A stretch of DNA of 64,000 nucleotides from Labyrinthula sp. Ha (Eukaryota; Sar; Bigyra; Labyrinthulida; Labyrinthulaceae). Below the pieces are notes generated by a model. That model saw only the letters and a list, made by a program, of their open reading frames with translations, was not told the DNA's origin and did not search any database. The DNA is taken from NCBI GenBank assembly GCA_015227615.1, contig JAALGZ010000009.1:682001-746000 (forward strand), written 5' to 3'. This document shows positions 42,701 to 53,255 of this stretch, piece after piece (position 1 is the stretch's first letter; every line of letters starts with the position of its first letter). Both the position numbers and the translations under genes were made by a program.

Positions 42701-45447
42701 TGCCCCCGTATGCTTCTTCCATGCGTCGGTTTGATACTTTGATGACCAAATCTAGTAACCAGTATAAAATCCTAGACAGAAAATTTTGTCAAAATATAAA
42801 GTCAATTGATTAAAAGAAAAGAATTCCCCCGATGCGACAGAAAAGGGACGAAGACATTAAAACGCGAGAAAATATGTGAATGTAGACGCCAATCAAGAAT
42901 TTATTGAAGAAAAACTATGTTAAATCGAAACTCAATGTCCCTTAATTGAAAAAAGCCTGCACCATTGTTATACATATTTACTAAATGATTTCTAACTTGG
43001 GCTTTACACAATACTTAACTCTGGCAATAAAGAATTAGTTCAATGGTGAATTATCAAGTTTTTGTTTAGTTTGGAGAAAATTAGACTAAATTAACATTGT
43101 TACGAAAGCAGAATATTCAGCAGGGATAAGATAAAGTTTACAAGTCTAATACTTGCTATGAAACAAACAGGTTTGCAGCAGCTATGAGTCTAAATGCGAA
43201 AGGTAAAGTCTCGGTTTTTACTATATATGTGAATGAACCAAGAGTTAACTAAATTCAAGTTTTTGCTTAGACTGTTTAAGAAAAAATAGTTACGCTCTTA
43301 TAATCTCATTGGTTTTTTAGAACTGGTGTTTTAGTTGAAAGAAAAGAAACAATAATTAGAGTTCTTCTACATTTTCCCTGATATCTATTCTTTGAAACTA
43401 ATACCCATATGTGGGCTTTATCGAATAACTATTGACAGCTTAGAACTAAGATTTAAATCTAAATTATGTGGCGCCTGAATTTTTTAAGTTTAAAAAGCAT
43501 AGTACTGTTCCCCGTTTGATTGATTTCAACATCGTAAGCCCTTTACAAAGCTGTACAGCAAAAAATTGATTGATACAGACATTTCGCTTGCATAATCTAT
43601 GTCAATAGGTAAGAACTAAGAAGAGTTCTGAAAGTTAAATTTTATGGTTTATTTTAGTCTTACTAATAAACTCTTTACTCTGAGAGCTACCAGTGACTGT
43701 GCTTTCTCTTAAGTAGCTACTTTTCTTTTATCATTTTCAATGGAGCGCACATTAGGTGATATGAACCATATCGTTGTTCAAGAATTCACCTGACATTTAA
43801 TTTACATTTTTTGGTTCCAATAATAGTTTATATTATTCCTTCACCCTACACACTATTAGATGAATACCTTAAGCACATATGGGGAGTTTTTGATTTTGAT
43901 ATTAAAGTATATGCTGAGAAAGTCAAATTTCATTAGGTACTATATAAAAGATTAAATATTCTGTTGGCAAATTTGGATGCCAAAACTATATCCGAAATAG
44001 TTCAAAGATTTTGATAGAAACAAGTTTTCATCCCTGAGGCCGTAAATACAGACTCTAAATAAATAGAATATTAAGATTTTTTGAATAGATTGTGAGGATT
44101 TGAAGGAGAACAGTAATTTAGGTAAAAAATAAACCAAACGAAACATTTTTCTTATCGTGTTCTTATTTTTTGTTAGAAGCTATACCTTTGGCTGTCGTAT
44201 ATAAACTCAATTAATAGTGACGCTTTCCAATAGGTTATTAACTGCTACACTGGAATATGATTATGTTTTCAATAGACATGAACCCCAAACTGAACGAAAC
44301 TATTTTTTTTCACATGGTTAGAACTCTCAAACCAGATTGATGTTTTTATCCTGTCTGTAAAAATGCTCTAGTCCTACAGACACCAGAAAACAGAAAGAGC
44401 TACACTGCTATCCTCCTTCAGACAGCCTAATATTATTCATAAAATATTAGAGGATTCAATTTAATCCAAAGCTTATGTACTTAGAAGAAGCCTTAAAATG
44501 GCATTTCATTTTCCCAATATGTCCATGAGTTGGCACATCACGATTTGAAAAAAATAGATGATTAAACTTAAGGATGTGACATGCTATGAACCCAACTATC
44601 TTGGGATTTGCACTGAAATTTTACAAGACAAGCTTGGGAATAATGGAACAGAATAATAAAATATTAATTATTCTGAAAGTGTTGTATCTCTCGCTGTTTC
44701 TAGATTAAGCACCTGGATGTTTCTAGGAGTTCATTCTTGAGCTATTGCTAGCCGAAATGAGTATGAATGTTTAGAACGATCTATCTCCATATTTTTGTTT
44801 GACTCGTAATTTAAATTGATCGATCTGTTTGTGTTTCTTAGCTTCCACATATACGAACAATCAGGATGAACTAGACTAGAAAACTGTCATTATTTAGGGT
44901 AAAGGCTTCAGAAAATTTCAAGTAGTTGAAGGGGTTCTTATGTTCAATTTATACTGGCGGAGAGTTGGATTATGTCATTAGTTTTAACTTTTAGGCTAAG
45001 TTCTACTAACTATCAGCATAACTAAAGGTTAAGGCAACTTTGAGCAAATTTTGGATTGTAGGAGACCGCAAGACTATGTTGCGAACTCAGTTACCAGAAA
45101 ATTGCAGGCCAATGTCAAATAATTACGACGGAGCTTAAAGTTTAAATATTTTCATATTTGTTTATCTTTTTTATAGGATCGCATGATATGGCATCTCCGT
45201 ATGTAATTTTCTTAGAGAACTCGTTTCATGGTGACGGCGTATAGAAAGTACACAATTTAGAGATTTTTTTGAAAACTACAGGAAATAGAAATTAAGTTGT
45301 AAATATTTTGAGTATCGTTTTGATAATTTTTTTTATAAGCTTAAGTCCATTGGTGTTCTTGTTTCGTATTTTCTATGAAGCTTCAGAGAAGTAGTCAAAA
45401 TCTTTAACCTTGAGACAGGCTGCTTAATATGACATTACTGCGGGAAA
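39747..45447. other. 5.7 kb gene-poor region
   Basis: No frame above about 97 codons and none with a recognisable motif. A 6-bp inverted pattern near 40232-40262 (GATATC...GATATCC, then GGGAATC...GAAAATTCCCG) was noted but is short. The final few hundred bases should contain the EDRF1-like promoter. No tandem repeats, tRNA or rRNA were recognised. Confidence 0.4.
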
Positions 45448-47892
45448 ATGAAACGAAGAAAAGAGGCGTTACAAAGAGATCCTTCTGAAGAGCCAACGCT
45501 ACTTGATCGTGCCTTCTTCCCAAGTGATCAAAACTTAGATTTTGTTACATCTTCTGATACTTTGCATTCTCTTCTTTCAATACCATACAAAACCTCAGCA
45601 AACAGCGTAGAAGTACATTCAGTGGGTGGCATTCTTTTTCTCAACTCAACCAAGCAAAACCTTAAAGCATACGAGGCATTAACTTCTACCTTTAAGCTTG
45701 AAAATGAAATCGAAATAAATCGAAATATAGCTGCAAATATAAGTGAAACTGTTTCTTTACCTGACTTAATCGTTGATGAAGTTACCGAGTCTGAAAATGA
45801 AGATTTATCTACCTTTGATTCCTTCTCAGCAAAATATAAAAGAACTCTTCAATGGAGTTTGAATAATAAAAACCTTTTAATTGGATCGAATATGGTTACT
45901 TTTAACGATAAACGATTGCATGACTCTGAGTTTTCCGTTAGTTTGCATAAATCACAAAGTGACATTACCAGAAGAATGAGTGTATCATTATACTTGGAGA
46001 ACAGAGTCAACGGTGTTGATGCATTGGCTCTGTGTTTACATAGAGAAGGTACAGTAAATGAATATAAGATTTTGAGGACCCATGAACTTCCAAAGTTGTG
46101 CAATTCCAGTTTTAACAAAGAAAAAGTTTCAGTTGAAGAAATAGAAAATCAAGCTTCAAAATTGTTAGATTTTCTAAAAGAAAAATGCAAGGAAGGAAAA
46201 TCATACTTTCTAAACAAATCTAAAAGTGAGAAAAACTTGATTGAGTTGTATGAGTTGACTTTTGGAAATCTATCTAGGAATACGAGTTTAGAAGGTCAAA
46301 AACGCTGGATGTATAATTTAGCAATGCTATTTTACCGCGTTGCCGTCTCTTTATTTTCAAGTAAAGCACCCATAAAAGCAGACAGTAAATCCAAGAGCTA
46401 TCGTGAACTACTCTTGAAGAGTTTAGAATTGCTTGATGACATTGCAAATAAGTTTGCAGGACCTCAAAGACTGCTTCTTCGCGCTGCTTTGCATGACTTA
46501 CTTGGTTACTCTTATACTGAACAACCTTTAGAGCAGGACAAAGAAAAGAGTTATAAATTTGCACTGGCACACTGGAAGACTGCAAAAACGTTGCTCAGAA
46601 CAAAATCAAAGGAGAGTTTACTTGAGGACGACGAAGACTTGGGCTTAAAGGAGATTAATGATAAAATAAAAACAAGCGTAAACAGGCTTGAAAAGAATAT
46701 TGATGTGACTTCTGTTGAAATCTGCAGAGTTGGGTTTCGTAGAAAAGATGGTGTTTTAGTAGAATCTGTAGAACAGTTCTTTTCTTTATTAAGAAAAAAG
46801 AAGGATGATCTCGTTAATATGCTTGAGCTATTTGGAGATCTATGGACTAGCTTGGCAAGGTTAAGTCTGGCAGAAAAAAATACTTGGAAGAATCTTGGGT
46901 TCGAAAATACTAAGCGCCTTGAAGATTTTTTAAGCAAGTGCAAATTGGAAACGAAGACAAGAATTGAAGAGGCTCAGGAAAATAACTTACTGTTCCCGCT
47001 TATACACGAGTACCTATCTGTAAAAAACACTTTGCTAATAATTCCAAAGCTGAACATTGACAGCAATAAAGAAGGGCTAATTTTGTCTGAAAAATTTTGT
47101 TTTGACTCTTTGTTTGTATATTTTTGTGGTTTTTTATTGGCTGAATCAAAACAAATATCTGCAGAATCAAAAAAACTTACTTTTAAGATCAACAACTGTT
47201 TAAATGAAATTGGAAAATTCTATATAAAAACACTGCCAATGGTCCCCCCTGGTCAAATACTAACCTCATACTCTAGGTCACAAAAGTATCTCTTTTTAGC
47301 TGTGAAAGGATTCAAGAAATCAAAAGATTTTGTAAATGTTGTAGCTTCGCTTTGCAACTTGAATTACCAAAATCGTCAAATGGCACTCAAGTGCGATGAA
47401 GAAGGAATTTATATTGAAAAGGCTGTAAAAAATCTTGAGTTAGCACAGCTTCTCCTTGAATCAATTCAAGGCGAGGATCACCGACTTTGGAAACAAAGAG
47501 TTAGTATGGAATTGGGAACTACTCATCTTATTTCTGCTGTCAAGCTCCAGAGCAAGGTAAAGATAGATTTGAACATTGAAGAAAATAAGAAATGCATAAA
47601 GGAGTTTTTTTCTAGTCTTTCAGTGTTTGAAAGCCAGATGAAACTCGAAGTTCCTGGAGCTAGAGGGAAAGTGGCAAATGTTCACTTTCATCTGGGAACC
47701 CACTATTTTTGGTTAGCAAGTTTAGGAGTAGAAAGATGTCTAAAGCTCCTTGGAAAGGATAAAGGAAAAACCTCTTATGCATTGACCCTTGCTCAAAGAC
47801 ATCTCAAATTTGCTGTTGATAATTCTAGTGAAGAGTATCAGAAATTATACATTGAAAGATTTAAACAATTAAGAGAAGAACACTTTGGATGA
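45448..47892 (+). CDS. EDRF1-family protein
   Basis: 814 aa, ATG 45448. The N-terminal half follows the eukaryotic erythroid differentiation-related factor 1 family: a LLSIPYKTSANSVEVHSVGGILFLN-type segment near 50-70, a WSLNNKNLLIGSNM segment near 140 (plants: WLFGNIRMLLGSDM), then LEN...VDALALCLH, YKILRTHELPKL and ASKLLDFLKEKC. The C-terminal half is helical with TPR-like spacing (LRAALHDLLGY, HWKTAKTLL, YLFLAVKGF). Family members are often about 1,100-1,200 aa with extra TPRs, so this is short or continues in unseen exons. The biochemical function of the family is unclear; nuclear regulatory roles have been proposed in animals. No intron is needed. Confidence 0.85.
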   Translation: MKRRKEALQRDPSEEPTLLDRAFFPSDQNLDFVTSSDTLHSLLSIPYKTSANSVEVHSVGGILFLNSTKQNLKAYEALTSTFKLENEIEINRNIAANISETVSLPDLIVDEVTESENEDLSTFDSFSAKYKRTLQWSLNNKNLLIGSNMVTFNDKRLHDSEFSVSLHKSQSDITRRMSVSLYLENRVNGVDALALCLHREGTVNEYKILRTHELPKLCNSSFNKEKVSVEEIENQASKLLDFLKEKCKEGKSYFLNKSKSEKNLIELYELTFGNLSRNTSLEGQKRWMYNLAMLFYRVAVSLFSSKAPIKADSKSKSYRELLLKSLELLDDIANKFAGPQRLLLRAALHDLLGYSYTEQPLEQDKEKSYKFALAHWKTAKTLLRTKSKESLLEDDEDLGLKEINDKIKTSVNRLEKNIDVTSVEICRVGFRRKDGVLVESVEQFFSLLRKKKDDLVNMLELFGDLWTSLARLSLAEKNTWKNLGFENTKRLEDFLSKCKLETKTRIEEAQENNLLFPLIHEYLSVKNTLLIIPKLNIDSNKEGLILSEKFCFDSLFVYFCGFLLAESKQISAESKKLTFKINNCLNEIGKFYIKTLPMVPPGQILTSYSRSQKYLFLAVKGFKKSKDFVNVVASLCNLNYQNRQMALKCDEEGIYIEKAVKNLELAQLLLESIQGEDHRLWKQRVSMELGTTHLISAVKLQSKVKIDLNIEENKKCIKEFFSSLSVFESQMKLEVPGARGKVANVHFHLGTHYFWLASLGVERCLKLLGKDKGKTSYALTLAQRHLKFAVDNSSEEYQKLYIERFKQLREEHFG

Positions 47893-49150
47893 AAATATAC
47901 TTTATGCGACATAGTAAAAGACCTGTTATTTATTGGTAGGCGTCTGCGAAGAAAGCAATACGAAGGAAAATACTCAATTACCCAAACTAGAATCAGATCT
48001 TTACTGTGAAGAAGACCGTCGTAATATTCCAGTTGCCGCAGACATTGCAGAAGATGAAGAAGAAATCGTTTTTTCATGCAGGGCTGGTGATATAAGTATC
48101 TATTTTAGTTTCCCAGGGATACTATTCTTGAAAACTAACTCACCGCAAGCAGTTATGGTTGGAAAATTCGGCAGATGTCATTGTGTGAATAAACTAGGTT
48201 TTGCTGCTATGTGGACACTAATGAAACTTTACCATACATTGCGTATATTCTATCATTGTCACTTTGATGTGGTTTTACCACTGTTGCTAGTTTTGCATAG
48301 AAATTACAAAGAAGGTGAAAATCTGTACTCACCGAACTCTTATAGTTCAACTCGTTTGAACCAGTTAAATAACCAAGTTATGAGACACTGATGGGTTTGA
48401 TAATTGTCGTCTTGCCTCCTTCTGAATTTAATTTGAAAAAAGGTTAACTAGGAAAATATGCTCGACCATTCCTTTCAAAGTATTTAAAGCGTTCTCAACA
48501 AGTATCTCAAAGGATTAACTAAATGTGTGTAGTAACAAAATTGGCAAAGATGTTATGATTGTTTTCTACTCTTTCTTAGCCACGAAGAAAGTGTTTCACG
48601 GGGAGAGCAACGCTGCTGACTTGTTGTTCAATTATGTATTTAAGCTAAGAGTTCAGTTAAGTTTCATGAATCGAAAAAGCCTTCTTGTGTATTCAGACTC
48701 TGTGCACCAGCAGAGTATAAAGGCACCTTGCATTCACGTCACTTTTGATATAACTTGGATTAGAAGCTTTTTTCTAAAAGTAAAAAGGGGATGCAAAGAA
48801 GAGAAGCACCTGACACTTGTTTGAATTTGAAGCAGAGCACTTGGAGAGGGAGAGTTGTTCTTAAAGCATTCCTGCTTTGATGACCGTTATCGTTCCCATA
48901 GTGTCAATGCAGGATAATTAAACCAAAAAAGGACAAAAACGACGTAGAAAACCTAGGTATTGACGGTTTTCAATACACGAAAACTCAAGCTTCGCAAACC
49001 AAACCTGATAAGATTGTGCAGATCTTACCACGATACGGTGATTTCCGTAGTATTTCATAGTTCCGTTCTTATTTATAATCGATTCAAGTTAATTCATATT
49101 GTATTTTCAAATACGCATACATAGGGAGAACGTTTATATTCTTTCGCACC
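47893..49150. other. Spacer between EDRF1-like and Roco genes, with uncertain ORFs
   Basis: An open frame at 47933-48391 plus has an acidic, plausible-looking first third (ESNTKENTQLPKLESDLYCE) but becomes irregular. Another at 48525-48824 plus has no domain I can defend. They may be extra exons of the EDRF1-like gene, decayed sequence or chance. I do not call a gene here. Confidence 0.35.
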
Positions 49151-51748
49151 TTAACCCTTAATTTTCATTTCTCCTCCAAGTTCACGTGCAATGCCATCCA
49201 CTACTTTCTTTAACCAATCGAGATCCCCACCTTGTACTGCAGCAAATCCGATTTCTTTACTACTAATTACCAGCACATCAATAATTGTTTCTGAATCTAA
49301 AATAAACCTGGCGAAACCTTTGTAAATAAAGGGTTCTAAAACATTAACTTCTTGTAGAAACACATTAATAACCTGAACAAAAGTGGCTAATCTTAGCACC
49401 TCGCTAAACAAAATAATCAAATCTATATTCTTTGCAGGTTGTATTTTCGAATTCTTTAAATCTGAAAGCAACTCCGGCACCAAAAAACAGTTTTCTTCTA
49501 TTTCGAACCTAACTAAAATTAAATGTTTCAGCGCAAGGTTTAATACATACTCCTGTTCTTTTTGGGTATATTCCTTCATTAACACTTTAAAAAGTGCTTC
49601 TGTTATTTTGCCACTATCGATATATCTTTTGTAATCTGAAAACACGTCTTTATTGACTCTGTACGCAAGCTGATGAAAACTTGGATCACGGATGAACTTT
49701 CCTACAGCCTGAGCAATAAAAGAAGGTGCAAAAAATATTAGGTTCTCAGCAGCCGACAAGCGATCGTCATGAAAAAATATAACTATTCCTCTGGTTGTAT
49801 ATATTTCCAACATTTCCTTCCCATCAATTTCACTAAACCCACATTCTCTCGCCTTTTTATTAAATCTTTCCAATGTCATATAACTTCTTTCCTCTCGGCA
49901 ATTATCCAAAAACAGAATCCAAACAGTGGGTACCGAAAATAAAATTTCCAACGAGGAATCTACCTCAAGTTGTCCATTAGCAACCTGGTGAAGTCTTGTG
50001 TAAATAGGGGTAGCAAGATGTGATTCCTTCTGCGAATTTTCAATAGGAAAAAATATCTGATTTTCATCTCTTGCCAGCAGATTTAATTGTTTTGATAATC
50101 TTAGAACAAGGGATTTAAGTCTCGTATTGATATTTTCCATTCCTTCGCCTCCTTTTTTCTTGTAAAATTTAGAATAATGAGTCCCAATTAGCATAACAGG
50201 AGCACTTGGTGTATGTTTTAGAATACTTTCGCACCAAAAGACGATGCGCTGAAGGTTTGTCTCGGTGATTTTCAGTAAATTAAACACAACTAGATAAAGT
50301 GCATTTGGATTCATGAAAATCTGATGAACGGATGAAAAAATCTCTTGTCCACCAAAATCGTAAATCCGGATAAATGATTCTCCTCCAGCAAACTTACTCT
50401 CCTCAATTGCAAAATTTTTTATAAACTCGTCATCTCTTAATGTTCTTGAAACTAACTCCTTTTCAAATGGAAGAGTATATGAAGTTTGAGGTGGTTTATC
50501 TTCATCTTTATAAGTTGTATACAATGCTTCTTCAACTCTTTTTACGCTTAGATCATATTTTGTAATAGGTTTTAATTCCTTTTCAAACTCCTGGACTTGA
50601 AAAATGTTTGTATCTTCTAAAACAACTGTTGAAGGATTTTCAATTCGAAACATTTTCCCGCAAAGATTTCTTACTAGAGATGTTTTTCCAGATCTTCCAT
50701 CACCTAAACTAAAAAATAACAATGTTTTACCCATTATGAATACCTGAACCTCTTTTAACTCACAGGTTTCATCGTATCTAGTTTGAAGCTTTCTCAAAAA
50801 TATTTCATTCAACCTCTGTTTATTTTTTTTAGAGAATATAAGCCGATTTCCAAGACTTAAGAAAATTAAGCAAGGATGCTCATTAACAACTTTCTGCATT
50901 TTCCCATAAATTTCGTCATCTACTTCTGGCAAATCACAGAAAAATCTACAATCACAAAGACAAAATAAAAATACTTGAAAAAAAGCAGACTCTGATTTTC
51001 CTGGAGAGAACTGTATATTTTTCTTACTATTTCTTGTTGAACTCCTGCTGAGAATGCGTTGAGCTCTTCATGTATTCTAAGAGTTATTGTAAATTAGGAA
51101 TATACTCCAAATACTGTATTTTCTGAAGTCTGCCAATAGCTGTAAAAAAATCATTATAATGCGTGTAAGGAAGATTATTGAAAGAAATGCTAGTATTAAG
51201 GAAAAAAAAAATTTACTCTAACTTTTTTAGATTTTTCAACTGTCTCCAGAAATCTTTAGTTGACTCACTCAGCTTGAGTCTCGCCCCATCAAGACTATTT
51301 TTCAATATAAAAAAAAGAATACTAAATATCTGAAATATTTTGAATATTGCTTACTTGGGATAATTGACGGAAGGAGACTGTATTCAAACTACACCAACAA
51401 AAACTAACTTCAAAGTAAGAAACTGATTACTGTAATTTATTCAAATTAGGAAAATACTCAAGAAGCTTTGTTATTTGTTTAGGACATCTGTCTATGGGGC
51501 AATGCGCAAACCTACAGTAAACAAAAATATTGCTGTACATTATATAAGTGATATTAGGATTTTCCTGCAACTCAGTTAAAAAGTTTTCCAAGTCTTCTTG
51601 AAATGCCTCACCTTCTATAGGATTATCTTCATTATCCTTCTTCCTTTAATAATGATAGAACTATGTTATACCAGATAATTTCAAACTCATTGTTGTTAGA
51701 TTGGTAGTATTCGTACTGTTCTTTTATAGATTCAGCTTCTGTTTCCAT
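49151..51748 (-). CDS. LRR-Roco (Roc-COR) GTPase, ten exons with 25-29 nt introns
   Basis: Roco-family GTPase. The start ATG is 51748. Exons: 51748-51672, 51643-51539, 51511-51431, 51403-51355, 51329-51217, 51189-51106, 51076-51028, 51000-50975, 50945-50731 and 50703-49151; introns are 28, 27, 27, 25, 27, 29, 27, 29 and 27 nt. The joined CDS is 2352 nt, 783 aa, with no internal stop. Residues about 45-230 are leucine-rich repeats (for example NLKKLDISFNNL, LLEYFPNLNKL). The Roc domain has P-loop GDGRSGKT at 267-274, G3 motif DFGGQE at 382-387 and a G4-like GTHYS at 440, lacking the usual THxD Asp. The COR domain spans about 520-690 (W-x-L, TRGIVIFF, FFAPSFIAQAV, FLVPELL). No kinase domain follows, and the C-terminus is short. 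Role is probably signalling through a slow GTPase cycle; partners unknown. The ninth intron splits the first Gly codon of the P-loop. Confidence 0.9.
50704..50730 (-). other. 27-nt in-frame intron inside the Roco P-loop
   Basis: It begins GTAAAACATT and ends AGTTTAG on the minus strand, with no stop in frame, so it reads through as nine residues (KTLLFFSLG). Removing it turns IMG-KTLLFFSLG-DGRSGKT into IMGDGRSGKT, the expected beta-strand plus P-loop of a Roc domain. Confidence 0.85.
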
Positions 51749-53209
51749 GATTTCTATCTTCCTATCTACCAATTTTTTACAAAACGTTCTAAAAAATTTT
51801 GGGCAATTCAACAAATTCTTTTTTTTATTTTTTTTTAGAAAAAGAAAAACTTTGGCAGTCAATACTTAATATATATATATAGTTCTATTATGAACAAAAT
51901 TTATTGACTTCAGAAATATATTCACCTAATTCTCATTGGCTGAATATTTTAATTGCCCAAAATAATTATTCAATATAAGAAAAAGTAATAGTTAAATTAC
52001 ATATGAAAGAACAAACATAAGCGTTATACTCAGACAACAAAACAAGAGAGAATGAACCAGATAAGGATAAGTTGAAATTTATGTTCAGTAAGTTTCCTTA
52101 TATAATGTTAAAAGAAAATGCAACAGCTATTTTGAGGACGGATGGTATAAACTAATAATAGAAGTTAAAAACTAAAGCCTCAAAATAAACACAGGAACCT
52201 ATTAAGGGCAAAGAGAGATCAACAACTGATATTCTGCCAGAGAAAATGCTGAAGAGTATATGCTCAAATCGGACACAACTAACCTACTAATACATAGAGA
52301 GCCCAAGAGTGGACATTAAGATATGAAGAAGCGTTGAAACTATATGCACAGGGTTTGTTTAATGTGGATTAAGTTATTTTTCAAAATAGATAATGCACAT
52401 GAATCCTAGATGATATTTCAAAAAGATTTTCATACATGAAGAGGGTGCAAGGAAGCAAAAGGTACTTCGTTATGTTTTACTCGTGTTTTTCCTGCCCAAG
52501 TGGTAGTTTACTTACTTTGAACAAGAGTCTCAAAAAAAATAACCAAGAAAATGGGTAAGAGTTTGGGTTTAGGTTGAAGTTTTTAGATAGCACGAAACTG
52601 TCTCACATTGCTTCAAGGATATCTAAGTCTAACGATTTAATTTGATTGCAACACAAATCTAAATCTTCCCAATTTCGGTAATCAGAAATATGTGCTCTTA
52701 AAACTGCCATCACCTTAAATTAAACTTGTGTTTTTTAATTTTTACATTTACTTGAGCTTATATATGTTTAAGACACGGAAGAATATATTATTACCTCCTT
52801 ATCTTCATCAAAGGTTGGTTGGGGAGAGAGGGAAGAATTGTGTTTTTTTTAAAGGCACGCGACAACTAAAACTTCAAGGATTATGTTTTATTAGAAATAG
52901 GTCCTGATGTATCTCTATAGAATAAGTAGAAGAATACACTCTAAAATTAATTTTTTAGCTTTTAGAGATTGCTTCGCATCTTGGAGGCTTTTTCATTTAT
53001 TCGTAGTCTCTATATTTCTCCCAAATATAGGAAAGAACCATTCTGTGCATCGCTGATTCAGATTAAGTAAATGAAATTATACTTTTTGGAAATTGTTTGA
53101 ACCGATCAGGCTAGGGGAGATTTTTGATAACAGATTCGCCAAATCCGCACACATCCTACTGCCTTGATCTTGTGGAGGAGGGGTTACTTTAGTGTAACTA
53201 ATAATTTTT

Positions 53210-53255
53210 TAGTTATAAATTTACAAATTTTGTAGTTAAAAATTTACAAATTTTG
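53210..53255 (+). repeat. 23-bp tandem duplication
   Basis: Two head-to-tail units (53210-53232 and 53233-53255), each starting TAGTTA and containing AAATTTACAAATTTTG. They differ at one position, and a third unit starts (TAG) and stops. The palindromic AAATTT...AAATTT core may have promoted slippage. Confidence 0.85.

Noticed and set aside
47933-48391. 152-codon ORF after the EDRF1-like gene
   Set aside because: Only the first third looks protein-like, the start is a weak non-ATG codon, and no intron joins it convincingly to the EDRF1-like gene.
48525-48824. Open frame faintly reminiscent of a Ty1/copia RNase H fragment (VYSDS... followed by a HIDV-like spacing)
   Set aside because: The resemblance rests on a few residues, with no neighbouring integrase, reverse transcriptase or terminal repeats. 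Not called as a mobile-element fossil.
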